64,000 nt of DNA. Origin: Clostridia bacterium. Its GTDB lineage: Bacteria; Bacillota; Clostridia; Oscillospirales; Acutalibacteraceae. The stretch is taken from positions 248,001 through 312,000 of the forward strand of contig JAFTVI010000035.1 of assembly GCA_017465825.1 (NCBI GenBank), written 5' to 3'. The position numbers were made by a program, and so were the translations under genes. The notes below the pieces were generated by a model, which saw nothing but the letters and a program-made list of their open reading frames with translations, searched no databases and was not told where the DNA came from. Of the stretch, positions 41,094-51,882 are shown piece after piece (positions within the stretch are counted from its first letter, which is position 1; the number at the start of each line of letters is the position of its first letter).

Positions 41094-44000
41094 ATGAAAA
41101 TCGCAAAGAAAACCCTTAGCGTATTTTTATCATTTTTAATGGTATTCACATCATGCTATGTAGGGCTTTTCGGCGTTACCTCATTTGCGGCACCCGGCGA
41201 CTCAAAGTATACACACGATGAAGTCGTTGATCTTATTGAAGCTGCAATAGCAGACGGCTATTCTGCAAAGAGTAGTGGTAATGCTACAAATATTACCGGC
41301 GATAACGGTTCAATTCTTGCGGCTGCAGAAGCTATTTTTGACTATGCAGTCAAGACTTACCGTGAAGGCAGAAAGGCCGATTCAGCTAACAATTCCGGTG
41401 ATACTCTCCTTGCTGCGTTTGCTGCTGAGTTTGCTGCAGATTTCCCGGATGCTGCAGATGCTAACGCGGCTTATGCTCTTGCTACCGATGTCCTTAACCC
41501 TAACGGTACTACCCTTTACGGCTATCCAACTACAGTAGCAGGTACCACCTTAACAGAAAAGTCTTCTACATGGACGACTGCGAATTTCGGTGTTAATCCG
41601 AAAAGAACTGCAGGTGACAACTCTGATGCAGATTGGATTCAGGCTTATTACAGCTCATCTGTAAAGGAAGTTACCAAAACTGTTGCAGTTGAAGTTGATG
41701 TTGACAAGTTCCTTCAGTCCTATGACAGTATTGAAGATATACCCTCATCTTTCCTTACAAGTGTGTCCTATACCTATGCACATGCAATAGGTAAACAGGC
41801 AACAACTACAAATTCGGAAAAAAACGATGGAAAATTCATAGCGTGGAGAACTTATTGGTATGAAAGTGTTACCACTACCAAATCCTGGAACTATATGTCC
41901 GCAAAGCCTGTAAGAGTTGTTGTAAAGAATACAACTGCTAAGAAGTACCTCAAGTCAATCGACAAGTTCTTCAATGCTGACAGACTTGCTCTTACACTTG
42001 ACGATCTTCTTGCAATGAGCCTTGCAGACCTTGAGTATCTTAACACTCAGGCAGACGGTTTCCGCACAATGATGAACGAAAACTTCTCTGCTGCAACACT
42101 TACTCATTTCGGTTTTGCTCCCGATAAGATCAATACATTGATCGACAATATTAACTTTGCCTACAACGTAGTTGCAGGTATGGCTGCTATTGATACTCTT
42201 AACAATTATATTGGCTCCGAATATAATGTTGACAGCTATGCAGAAATGGCAAGCCTTTATGCAAAGGTTTCATCAGCTTACAATGTAGTTGATACAATGC
42301 AGGATTCAGTCCTTGATTATATTCTTAATGAGTATGATTATACAGACGAGTATGCATCTGTTGATATGGCTGCATCAAAGGCTTATATTGATGAACTTCA
42401 TGCTATCATGACTGAACAGCGTCTTGAAGAGCTTGTTGCTTCAATGACTGCTAAGTACAATGAGTACTATAGCCTTCTTGACAAGGAAAATATCGTAAAA
42501 CCCACAGACGATGAAATCACTCACCTTGTCAGCCAGGTAGCATCCTGGAACGAAATTCTTGCTACATACACAGGCTATGACTATTACAGAACTTACTACA
42601 CAACAGATCATGAAGCGGCATGGAATGATTTCTGTGCAAAGCTTAATGAAGTTGCAGAAGTAAGAGGTCTTAAAGCTGATTATAAGGATTTCTATGATTG
42701 GTTCTACTATCTTCTTTACACAACTGAAATCTCAGACGCTTCTGACGATCAGTTGATGGAGATCTATGAAGAAGCAGAGACCCGTCTCGGCGAACTCAGA
42801 GATAAGTATAATGAAATCGTTGCAAAGTACGGCAACTATACAATCGCTGATAAGATTTTCACAATCAACTATGAAGGTTCTGATTATCTTCTTCAGACAC
42901 TTATTGAGAATTCAAAGACAGCAGGTTATGCCGCTATCAAGGCAGAGCTTGTTGACAGAGCAGAGGCTGACCTTGATGCTGTTATGGTTTACAGCGGTGT
43001 TACTGTAGTTAACTTTGATAACTTTGCAGAAATCAAGTCAACTCTTTCACACTTTAACTATGACCTTTACGATTATGTAACAGGCGACAACAGAGAAGGC
43101 ACAAACTGGCTTTCCAACGATTATGTTACAAAGTATTCACAGGTGCAGACTCTTCTTGACAAGTACCACGCATTCTCAACAACTGACGGTAAGCAGTTCT
43201 TTAATGAAAACTTTACATATGCTGATGCAAACGGTCTTTACGCAACCCGTTACGCAGGCAACCAGACTGCAGAGGTTGTTGGTGAAGACGAAGACGGAAA
43301 TCCCGTAACAGCAACCAAGCAGATCGGTTATCCCAACGATATCGCAAGAGATAACGAAGATAAGAATAACGACGGTAAGGCTGACGATAACTACTATGTT
43401 GATGAAGCAGTTCTTCTCAGCACAGTAACAAGAATCGACAACTTTATCACATCCCGTGACTTCGGCGCTCTTCTTAACCTTGTAGATACAGAGACAGAAG
43501 AAGCAACTGACCTTAAAACATATGTAAATCAGATGCTTGCAGAAATGCTCTACACAGACGAGATGATGAACACTCTCGTTGGTGCTATCTTCCCGATGGT
43601 CTGTGAGCTTATTGAAGAAGAACTGATTGGTGCAATCGGAACTATGGATGGGGCTACTGTTGATGAAAACGGTGTTCCTTGGTTAGACCTTAATGAACTT
43701 GCAGGTATCAGCGGTGATCTTGCTCTGTATCTTGATACAACATATGCTCCCAGTCATGATGGCGGTAATCAGAAAGATTTCCCCACACTGTTTGCAGAGC
43801 TTGGTCTTTATATCTACCCCTCAACTCTTGCCGATTCGCTTGCAGTTTCCAACCCCTCTTTCTACGGCAAGGAATCAGATATTTATAAGGCTCTTAAAGC
43901 AGCAGGCAGAGATTGGTCACAGCTTGTATGTGAAGATGATCCCGAAACTCTTAATGTAGATGAAACAAAGGCTCTTGAGTTTGTATGGGGTGTATACGAT

Positions 44001-47000
44001 CAGGATTCATTCTTTGATGCAGTGGCTTGTGTTCTTGATTCACTTCTTCCCCTTCTTCAGGCTGTTTTAACGAATGCCGGCTATTCCGAAGAAGTATCAA
44101 ATGCGGCAATTGCTTATTCTCCCGAACTGCTTACTGTTGATGATGTATTCATCAGAGGCGGCTTGGAGCTTACAATTGATCCCCTTAATGCATACAGCAC
44201 ACTTCTTAAACCTCTTTTCCAGGTGCTTGGTGTAACAAATATTCCTAATCTCAGCTCAAGCTGTGACGGTTCTGATATTGTTAATGCTATATTCGGTACA
44301 CTTCTCAAGAGAGTAGATGAAATTCTTGATGCTCCTCTTGATTCAATTCTTTCAATTCTTCCCAACCTTGTATACTTCCTTTCAATGGACAGTGTTCAGG
44401 AGATTATTGACGGCTTGAATATCAAGCTTAACCTTAATATCCACGAAGTTGAAGTAATAGATTTTAGTGGTTTGTTAGGTTATCTTCTTGATGGTATAGA
44501 TGGTATACTTGCAGATAAGATCAATTTTGATATCAACCTTGCTATTGCAGATATGCTTGACCTTTACGACCTTCTCGGCTTTGAGATTACAAACTTCAAT
44601 GAAGTTCTTGAATTCCTTCTTCCCACATTAGGTCTTGATGTCAAGCTTCCTCCCATCAAGCAGCAGGAAATTATCTTCTGCTCCGATTGGACTACACGTG
44701 CAGACGGCAGCGTAAACCTTGTAGCAAACAAGGGTGACCTTCTTTACTGGCTCCTTGATTACATCGTTTCCGCTATTGCTGACGGCACACTTATTGATGC
44801 TCTTCTCGGCGATACAGAAATGGATCCCAATATTGAAGCATTACTTGACAGAATCGTTTCACAGGTTTCCGGCAATCCCAAGGGTGCTCTTGCAGCCATT
44901 ATTGAGCTTCTCAATCCCGTTGAGTACGAACTCGAAGATATGGATTGGATCGAACAGGGCGCATGGGATTATGATGAAATCGAAGGCGCAAATCAGATGT
45001 CTATCGTTTACCTCAACTACGGTAACGACTGGACACGTGAAGATGCTGACTACCTTGTAGACAACATCGACACAATGCTTGCATCAATCCTTGATATGGT
45101 TGGTGTAGAAATGGATGACCTTGGTGCATATCTCCAGGATATGGTTAACGGTCTCTTTACAAACGCTAACATCACAGCTCTTGTTGAAATGCTCGGCGGT
45201 CTCGGCGATTCTCCCAGCGGTGTAATTCTTGACATCGTTGCAAATCAGGTAGAAATCGACATCAGCTCATGGTTCAACGCATTCGGCTATCTCTATCCCG
45301 CAGAAACATGGGCAGAAGATGCAGAAGTAGTTGCTAAGAATTCTCTCCTTTATGTAAACAACTTCGGCGTTGACGGTATTGCTAACGAAGACGGCTCTAT
45401 CACTTGGGTTCTTGACGGCAGAACTACTCTTGTAGACGGTGACGGATATACATTTATCAACATTCTTACAAGACTTCTCGGCAGTGCTGAAGTTCTCGTT
45501 AAGTTCCTTCTTGCAGGCGAGGACATCAAAGCATTTGAGGACCTCCTTACAGTTAAGGGTTACGAAACCTACGACACATCTCTCGGTCTTCTCCTTACAA
45601 TGCTCGGCGTAGAAAATCTTCCTACACAGGCAGATTTCAATGCAGATACTATGGGCAGCCTTACAAATATGCTCACAGCAACTCTTGACTGGTTCTACGC
45701 TCTTACAGATTCTGACGATATGATCGCTCAGCTTCTTGAGCTCATTCCCGATGTATTCTACTTCATCGAAAGCAACGGTCTTTCAACTCTTCTCCACAAC
45801 CTGCTTATGCCCGTTCTGGTACTTGTTGATACAGTCAGACCTATCTTTGATGTAGATATCAACGGTCTCCTTTCACTTATCGTATCAGAGTTCCTTAACT
45901 ACGGTACTCTTGACCTCGATGTAATTCTTCAGTATCTCATTCACGGTATTTATGTAAATGACGATTTCGACTTCGTATATTACGCAGTTGATATCAACAA
46001 CCTTACACTTTCAGCAATTATTCAGATTGTCGATAAGTACATCGGCACAAACCTCTATGAAAGCGGTCTTGTACAGATCGGTGTCAAGGGTCTTTGCTCA
46101 GGTGTTGAAGCTGTTGAAGATACAGCTGTAGGCGATATCTACAGAACAACTGTTACAGCAGCTGACGCTATTACAATCATTATTACAGCATTCATTGACT
46201 GTCTCAGCTATCCTGCAAAGGATGCATCAAAGACAAACGGCGATGCTCTCTTCGGCTTTATTGCTGAAATGACTGAAAATGAAGCAATTGCAGATCTCTA
46301 TCCCGCAATTCAGTCTATCCTTGACGGTATCGTATACGACTACGATTCACCCAACTGGGGTTATATGTTCGAAAACAGCGATCTCTTTACTCTTGATCTT
46401 CCCAAGCAGTCAATCGTTTACCTCGGTTACACAACTGATTGGGACGAGGAAACAGCAGACGCTGTATACGGTGTTCTCGACGAAGTTCTTGAACTTGTAC
46501 TTCCCGAGGTTCTTGAAGAAGGCGAAACAATCGCAACTCTCATCAACGGACTTCTTGAAGACAACGTATATTCAGACGAAATTCTCAACACAATTGTTGA
46601 GCTTCTCGTAAATCTCCTTGCAGATTTCGACAAAACACTCTTTGATCTTGTTGACTGTGTTGTTGATACAGACATCAGCACATGGTTCACATACTGCGAG
46701 CTTGACGAAACAACAGGCGAGTATGTATGCACATACGATTGGGGTGTTGACGAAGCAGCAGAAGCAGATAAGAAGGATAAATTCGTAGCAGGCATCAAGG
46801 CTGTTCTTGAACCCGCAAACTCACTTCTTGCTTGGCTCTTCTTTGGCACAGAGTACGCATTCTTCACATCATCCGAAGTTGACGAAAACGGCGATTACAT
46901 ATATGCTGACCTTATCACTCTCAACGGCGGCGAAGGCTATGCATACGGTCTTGTACCCATCTTTGAAGCTCTCGGTTGCACAATGAAGCCCGCATCAGAT

Positions 47001-50000
47001 TTCTACAATGCAGAAAAAGACACATACAACGTAGGCGACGCAGTAGAAAGCATTCTCAACTCCGTGCTTGCACTTGTTGATGAAATTTCTGCAAGTGAAA
47101 ATCTTGCAGCAGAAGTATTCAATCTTCTTCCCAACCTCGTTTACTTCATCAATGCTGACGGTCTTGTAACAAGCGTTAACAACCTTCTTGCTCCCGTCAA
47201 TGTAATTCTTGAAAAGCTTTCTCCCGTTATCAGTGAAGACGGCGAAAAAATTTCTATCGGCGCAATGCTTGAAGAAACCGTTGGTTTCGATATCTGCAAC
47301 ATCACAATGGAAACACTCCTTACAATTGCTGTAGATAACGGTATTGTTCTCAATGATGAAATGATTAACATTCTTGCTAACCTCTATGTAGGTAAGCTTG
47401 CAGAGTTCACATCAGCAAACGGCAGAATAGCTTACAGACTTGATGTTACAGGCTATGAAGGCGATGTTCTTACAATCATCCTCAGCCTTGCACTTGATCT
47501 GTTCAATATCAATGCTGAGCTCTTCTCCGACCTTCTTGGCGAAGAAACATACTGGACAGTATACAACCTTATTAAGGGCGCTTCTGAAAACTTCACATAC
47601 CGTGATATGAACTGGGCATATATGTACGAAGGCGAAGATGCTGCTGAAAAGCTTGCTGCTCTTGTAGAAGCAAACGGCAAACTTCCCGAGCGTACAAATG
47701 TCGGATACGATGTATACACAAAGTACCAGAACAACTGGAACGAACGTACAGCTGATTATGTAACTGAAGTTCTTGACACACTTGTTCACGACATTACAAC
47801 AGCAGTTCGCAGTGACGGTTCTTCACTTGGTATGATTCTTGATCAGGCAATTTCTGACGGTCTTTATCAGGATAGCATTCTCAACAGTCTTGTTGAATTG
47901 GTAGTTGAACTCCTTATTGACTACGAAGACCTCGTAGCAGGCGCAGGTGCACTTCTCGGCGCAGAAAAACTTGCAGACTGGTTCGATTATTGTACAATCA
48001 CAACAGACGAAAACGGTGACACAGTTGTTACTTGTACACACAACTGGGGCATTGATGATGCTGAAACAATCGATGAAAAGAGAGACGCATTCATTGATGC
48101 ATTCGCAACTGTTCTTGAACCCGCATATGATCTCCTCGCATGGCTCTTCTTTGCTGAAGATTACACATTCTTAAACGGCACAACAGGTGAGAACTACGGT
48201 GATCCTCTTATCACTATCAAGGGTGGCAGAGGCTACGAAGAAGCACTTGTACCCCTCTTTGAAGCTGTTGGCGTATTGATGAAGAGAGATGCAAACGGCG
48301 ATCTTCTTTCAGTAGAAGAAACATATCTCAATGGCGAGTCTGCAGTACTTCGCGCAACTGCTTTCTATGTAGATGGCGAGCTTGATATGGAATATGCAGT
48401 CAAGACAATCTTCGGTGCAGTTTCTGATTGGCTCTATGACATTTGCGGTGACCTTGCAGATCAGGGTGCAGACGGTGCTCTCACATCAATGCTTGAGAGA
48501 CTTCCCAACCTGCTCTACGGCATAAACGCAGACGGTCTCAAGGTTGTTGTAAATAACCTTGTAGCTCCCGTTATGTATCTCCTTGAGGCTCTTGAACCCA
48601 TGATCGGTGAAATTGACTTCAACGAGCTTATCGGTATTGAAGGCATGGATATCTTCGACTTTGATTTCGATGACTTGTTCGCTCTTCTTGCAGATGAAGA
48701 TGTTCTCGGACTTCACTTCCCCGATTATACTCAGGAATTCCTCAAGACATTCTATATCGGTGAATTGGTAGATTACACATCTGCAAACGGTGAAACAGCT
48801 TACTTCATGACATACACTGAAGAAGAATCCGCAGCAGAAATGATTACTTGCCTTATCGGCTTTGTTGTTGATGCATTCCAGGATCCCAGAAATGACGTAT
48901 GTCTTATTGACTGGATGGGCGAAGATGTATACAACGGTATCATGGCAGTTCTTGGCCTTCAGGGCGTAAAGGATATGCAGGATTACAGCTGGATGTATAC
49001 AGAATATGCTGATACAGATTATGAGTTCAATGCAACAAATACATCTGTAAGATACGAAGCAGCATACAACAATATCTGGACACGTGACAAGGCAGAATAC
49101 ATTGCTGACAATCTTGTTCCTTTCGTAAGCAACATTCTCGGTCTTATCGGTCTTGAAATCAACGGCGTTGAAATTAGAGATGTTGACGATCTTCTTGATT
49201 CACTTCTTGAAGGCAATCTTTATACACAGGCTACTGTAGATTCACTTCTTGAAACAGTACGTGACCTTGTAAGCAACCTTACATCACTTGAACCTTACGG
49301 TGAATACATTACAGGTATTCTCGACACAGCATTCGGTGTTGATCTCACAGCCTGGGATACAATGAATCTTGTAGTTGAAGACGGCAACAGAGATTCCTTT
49401 GTTGCAGCTCTTGAAGAAATGCTCGCTCCCGTAGTACCTCTTCTTAACGTACTGCTTTGCGGTGAAAACATTGAGCTCTTCTACTCAATCGCTCCTGAAA
49501 AAGTAGGCGAATCCGCTGTTATTATCTACGGTTCAGAGGGTTATGCTTACGGTATCGTACCTCTTCTTGAGGCACTTGGCTGTGAAATGATGGATCCCGA
49601 ATCCTTCAAGGCTCTCAGCAACGAAGATAAAGTTGGAGCAATCCTTGATTCACTTCTTGACAGAGTTGACGTTATCCTTCAGGATCCCGTAAATGAAGTA
49701 TTTGCAATGCTTCCCGAGCTTATTTACTTCATTAACTCCAACGGTCTTGATACAGCAGTTAACAATGTTCTCAACAGCGTTGATACAGTTCTTATGGCTC
49801 TTGAACCCATCGTTGGCGCAACAAGCCTTATGGAACTTCTTGGTGTTGACCTTGCAGAGTTCAACTTTGAATATCTCATCAATATGGCTTGTGAAGCTAT
49901 TGAAGAATCAACAGGTCTTGATGTTGAACCTCTCATCGTTGACTTCTGTGCTGAACTCACAATGGGTAATGTTGTATCCTATCAGTCTGCAAACGGCGAA

Positions 50001-50555
50001 ACCTACTACAAGATGGTTTACGCAGGTGAGAATCAGCTTGCTGATATGGTAACAGTTCTTCTCAGACTTGCTATTGACTGGCTTGCAACCGATAACAATG
50101 CAGATGCAGTTATCGCTCTTCTTCAGGGTAATGCAGAAAGTGAAGAAGCTGCAAACAGCTCAGCTACACTTGTTAAGATGATTCTTCAGGGACTTAATAC
50201 TGAGCCCTCAACAAGCGGTGCAATGGCAACTGTTTACTACATCTTCTACGGTCTCAATAACGGTGCTGCAGGTCTTGATACCCTTTACGGCAACTACGGC
50301 GACTCATGGGATTCTCTTCTTAAATTCTTTGAAGAAACAGATGACAGTACCTATGATAAGGTAACTGATTTCCTCAAGAATGTTATAAGCGAATTCGGCG
50401 GTGTTAACACAGACAGCTCAAAGGATGACTGTGACTGTAACTGCCACAGCAACAGCGGATTTATCAGATTCTTCTTCAAGATAGCTAACTTCTTCCGCAG
50501 ACTCTTTGGTATGAATGAATATCAGTACTGTGATTGCGGTGAAGCTCACTGGTAA
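41094..50555 (+). CDS. Giant secreted helical-repeat protein with Cys/His-rich C-terminal tail
   Basis: One 3153-residue frame with an N-terminal signal peptide (about 1-33, ending TSFAA). Residues about 34-850 are a helical, Tyr/Asp-rich region without internal repeats that I can see. From about 900 to 3080 there are about five related, Leu-rich helical units of 430-470 residues. One marker, LPNLVYFI-like followed by a Gly-Leu and Val-Asn-Asn stretch, occurs near 1088, 1549, 2011, 2468 and 2871; a second, Trp-x4-Ala-(Asp/Glu), near 1311, 1782, 2214 and 2661; a third, SANG plus Tyr, ends three units. The last 45 residues hold CDCNCH, FFRRLFG and CDCGEAHW, probably an anchoring tail. Net charge is strongly acidic. 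It has AGAAAGGAAATG upstream and its own promoter and terminator. The function is unknown; adhesion or cell-surface binding is a guess. Confidence 0.85.
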   Translation: MKIAKKTLSVFLSFLMVFTSCYVGLFGVTSFAAPGDSKYTHDEVVDLIEAAIADGYSAKSSGNATNITGDNGSILAAAEAIFDYAVKTYREGRKADSANNSGDTLLAAFAAEFAADFPDAADANAAYALATDVLNPNGTTLYGYPTTVAGTTLTEKSSTWTTANFGVNPKRTAGDNSDADWIQAYYSSSVKEVTKTVAVEVDVDKFLQSYDSIEDIPSSFLTSVSYTYAHAIGKQATTTNSEKNDGKFIAWRTYWYESVTTTKSWNYMSAKPVRVVVKNTTAKKYLKSIDKFFNADRLALTLDDLLAMSLADLEYLNTQADGFRTMMNENFSAATLTHFGFAPDKINTLIDNINFAYNVVAGMAAIDTLNNYIGSEYNVDSYAEMASLYAKVSSAYNVVDTMQDSVLDYILNEYDYTDEYASVDMAASKAYIDELHAIMTEQRLEELVASMTAKYNEYYSLLDKENIVKPTDDEITHLVSQVASWNEILATYTGYDYYRTYYTTDHEAAWNDFCAKLNEVAEVRGLKADYKDFYDWFYYLLYTTEISDASDDQLMEIYEEAETRLGELRDKYNEIVAKYGNYTIADKIFTINYEGSDYLLQTLIENSKTAGYAAIKAELVDRAEADLDAVMVYSGVTVVNFDNFAEIKSTLSHFNYDLYDYVTGDNREGTNWLSNDYVTKYSQVQTLLDKYHAFSTTDGKQFFNENFTYADANGLYATRYAGNQTAEVVGEDEDGNPVTATKQIGYPNDIARDNEDKNNDGKADDNYYVDEAVLLSTVTRIDNFITSRDFGALLNLVDTETEEATDLKTYVNQMLAEMLYTDEMMNTLVGAIFPMVCELIEEELIGAIGTMDGATVDENGVPWLDLNELAGISGDLALYLDTTYAPSHDGGNQKDFPTLFAELGLYIYPSTLADSLAVSNPSFYGKESDIYKALKAAGRDWSQLVCEDDPETLNVDETKALEFVWGVYDQDSFFDAVACVLDSLLPLLQAVLTNAGYSEEVSNAAIAYSPELLTVDDVFIRGGLELTIDPLNAYSTLLKPLFQVLGVTNIPNLSSSCDGSDIVNAIFGTLLKRVDEILDAPLDSILSILPNLVYFLSMDSVQEIIDGLNIKLNLNIHEVEVIDFSGLLGYLLDGIDGILADKINFDINLAIADMLDLYDLLGFEITNFNEVLEFLLPTLGLDVKLPPIKQQEIIFCSDWTTRADGSVNLVANKGDLLYWLLDYIVSAIADGTLIDALLGDTEMDPNIEALLDRIVSQVSGNPKGALAAIIELLNPVEYELEDMDWIEQGAWDYDEIEGANQMSIVYLNYGNDWTREDADYLVDNIDTMLASILDMVGVEMDDLGAYLQDMVNGLFTNANITALVEMLGGLGDSPSGVILDIVANQVEIDISSWFNAFGYLYPAETWAEDAEVVAKNSLLYVNNFGVDGIANEDGSITWVLDGRTTLVDGDGYTFINILTRLLGSAEVLVKFLLAGEDIKAFEDLLTVKGYETYDTSLGLLLTMLGVENLPTQADFNADTMGSLTNMLTATLDWFYALTDSDDMIAQLLELIPDVFYFIESNGLSTLLHNLLMPVLVLVDTVRPIFDVDINGLLSLIVSEFLNYGTLDLDVILQYLIHGIYVNDDFDFVYYAVDINNLTLSAIIQIVDKYIGTNLYESGLVQIGVKGLCSGVEAVEDTAVGDIYRTTVTAADAITIIITAFIDCLSYPAKDASKTNGDALFGFIAEMTENEAIADLYPAIQSILDGIVYDYDSPNWGYMFENSDLFTLDLPKQSIVYLGYTTDWDEETADAVYGVLDEVLELVLPEVLEEGETIATLINGLLEDNVYSDEILNTIVELLVNLLADFDKTLFDLVDCVVDTDISTWFTYCELDETTGEYVCTYDWGVDEAAEADKKDKFVAGIKAVLEPANSLLAWLFFGTEYAFFTSSEVDENGDYIYADLITLNGGEGYAYGLVPIFEALGCTMKPASDFYNAEKDTYNVGDAVESILNSVLALVDEISASENLAAEVFNLLPNLVYFINADGLVTSVNNLLAPVNVILEKLSPVISEDGEKISIGAMLEETVGFDICNITMETLLTIAVDNGIVLNDEMINILANLYVGKLAEFTSANGRIAYRLDVTGYEGDVLTIILSLALDLFNINAELFSDLLGEETYWTVYNLIKGASENFTYRDMNWAYMYEGEDAAEKLAALVEANGKLPERTNVGYDVYTKYQNNWNERTADYVTEVLDTLVHDITTAVRSDGSSLGMILDQAISDGLYQDSILNSLVELVVELLIDYEDLVAGAGALLGAEKLADWFDYCTITTDENGDTVVTCTHNWGIDDAETIDEKRDAFIDAFATVLEPAYDLLAWLFFAEDYTFLNGTTGENYGDPLITIKGGRGYEEALVPLFEAVGVLMKRDANGDLLSVEETYLNGESAVLRATAFYVDGELDMEYAVKTIFGAVSDWLYDICGDLADQGADGALTSMLERLPNLLYGINADGLKVVVNNLVAPVMYLLEALEPMIGEIDFNELIGIEGMDIFDFDFDDLFALLADEDVLGLHFPDYTQEFLKTFYIGELVDYTSANGETAYFMTYTEEESAAEMITCLIGFVVDAFQDPRNDVCLIDWMGEDVYNGIMAVLGLQGVKDMQDYSWMYTEYADTDYEFNATNTSVRYEAAYNNIWTRDKAEYIADNLVPFVSNILGLIGLEINGVEIRDVDDLLDSLLEGNLYTQATVDSLLETVRDLVSNLTSLEPYGEYITGILDTAFGVDLTAWDTMNLVVEDGNRDSFVAALEEMLAPVVPLLNVLLCGENIELFYSIAPEKVGESAVIIYGSEGYAYGIVPLLEALGCEMMDPESFKALSNEDKVGAILDSLLDRVDVILQDPVNEVFAMLPELIYFINSNGLDTAVNNVLNSVDTVLMALEPIVGATSLMELLGVDLAEFNFEYLINMACEAIEESTGLDVEPLIVDFCAELTMGNVVSYQSANGETYYKMVYAGENQLADMVTVLLRLAIDWLATDNNADAVIALLQGNAESEEAANSSATLVKMILQGLNTEPSTSGAMATVYYIFYGLNNGAAGLDTLYGNYGDSWDSLLKFFEETDDSTYDKVTDFLKNVISEFGGVNTDSSKDDCDCNCHSNSGFIRFFFKIANFFRRLFGMNEYQYCDCGEAHW

Positions 50556-50589
50556 TCCAAACTAAAAAACTGATAATTAAATAGGTTTT

Positions 50590-50617
50590 CCCCCGAAGCT
50601 CAGCTTCGGGGGTTTTT
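50590..50617 (+). terminator. Terminator of the giant gene
   Basis: CCCCCGAAGC (50590-50599) pairs perfectly with 50603-50612, with a TCA loop and TTTTT behind. Confidence 0.92.
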
Positions 50618-50681
50618 GTGTGCATTGAATGTGCGTATTTCTTATAGTATGACTTACATTGATTTTGTGAACAATAACAGT

Positions 50682-50720
50682 CAAAAATATAACGGGCAGT
50701 CTTGCAGTAACTGCCCGTTT
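50682..50720 (-). terminator. Terminator of the dockerin gene at 50725
   Basis: AACGGGCAGT and its partner (50691-50700 with 50710-50719) form the stem; on the minus strand an ATATTTTTG tail follows. Confidence 0.85.
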
Positions 50721-50724
50721 GTGC

Positions 50725-51882
50725 TTACCAATAAATATAGTTTGAGAAAAATTCAATTGAGTTCACTTTTTCATAATTATCAAGATTCATAATGTCTTCA
50801 TCTATGTCCGCTGAAAAATCATAAATAATCATAGTGCCTGTCAATTGTCCGTTTGCATCATATTCTTCCAGCCTTACGAGTTCACCGTTTTCAAAGTAAA
50901 AACGGTTTTCAAACCCTGCGTCACTGTAGACAAAGGTGATGCACTTGTGTTCGGTGTCGCCTGCCTTTGTTTCTTTAACAGTTATTTTGTCCGCTGTTTC
51001 ATCCGCAAGTGCTGTTTCGTCAAGTGCTAAACTCATCATATCATCGTATGAAATGCCCATAGACGAAGCAAAAAGTCTGTCGATCTTTGTATAGATACCT
51101 TCAGACCCATTTATGATGTAGCAAACATTTTCTTCCTTACCGAAAAAGTTTGTTTCTGTTGTGTATAAGCACATAAAATCGTCAATTGAACCGTCGTAAA
51201 TCATTACAGCATTGTCTGTGCAGAATGTGTATGTTTCGTATTGAATATTATTGAGGTTTTCCGTTGTTATGGTGAAATCCGGTTTTTCGTCACTGATTGC
51301 TTTAAGTGCTTTAAGCGTATCCGTTTCGGCAGGATAGTATTCTGAGTTTTCGTAATCCGGATATTTCATAGCCGTATTATTGCTGGGATTTAATTCATAA
51401 ATCTGTTCATCATCGGTCAGAAGATATGAGTAGTCAAAATCATTGTCAATGTATGAATAAATTGCGCCTTTTTCTCCGGCTGATATATATACTGCGTGGT
51501 CATAATAATACATTGTTGTATCAGCGGCGGTAATTTTGTAAGTGCCGTCAATAACAGCACGGAGCTGCTGAGGAATATCACTGTCCGCTGTGCTATCTTT
51601 GTCATCAAACTTGTCGAGAGACGCTGAAACACGCAGAATCTTTCTTGCATCAGCTGCGGTAATGGTATTGTTATAATCGACATCAGCAAGCTTCGTTTGC
51701 TCTTCGTTGAACTTATCAAGAGATGCTGAGACACGCAAAACTGCTCTCGCATCGGATGCTGTTATCTCTCCATCGAAATTAACATCACCCAAAGTCGCAT
51801 TTGAGGCAAAAACTGTCATCGGAAGCAAAGATGCGGCTATTGAAATTGTTAAAAGTGTTAAAAATTTTTTCATACTGTTCAC
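50725..51882 (-). CDS. Secreted protein with N-terminal dockerin
   Basis: A 385-residue protein with a signal peptide (about 1-26, cut near VFAS). Directly behind it lies a type I dockerin (about 30-92: DVNFDGEITASDAR and DVDYNNTITAADARK). The remaining 285 residues form an unknown domain rich in Tyr, Thr and Asp with beta-strand-like repeats, similar in feel to outer lipoprotein carrier folds. Dockerins normally sit at the C-terminus; here the order is reversed. Start at 51882 (ATG). It is a lone gene with its own terminator. Confidence 0.82.
   Translation of the reverse strand: MNSMKKFLTLLTISIAASLLPMTVFASNATLGDVNFDGEITASDARAVLRVSASLDKFNEEQTKLADVDYNNTITAADARKILRVSASLDKFDDKDSTADSDIPQQLRAVIDGTYKITAADTTMYYYDHAVYISAGEKGAIYSYIDNDFDYSYLLTDDEQIYELNPSNNTAMKYPDYENSEYYPAETDTLKALKAISDEKPDFTITTENLNNIQYETYTFCTDNAVMIYDGSIDDFMCLYTTETNFFGKEENVCYIINGSEGIYTKIDRLFASSMGISYDDMMSLALDETALADETADKITVKETKAGDTEHKCITFVYSDAGFENRFYFENGELVRLEEYDANGQLTGTMIIYDFSADIDEDIMNLDNYEKVNSIEFFSNYIYW

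Noticed and set aside
44114..49960. Several minus-strand and shifted frames inside the giant gene
   Set aside because: They are shadows of a long coding frame with biased codon use; they show Ser/Arg-rich low complexity and no start signals.
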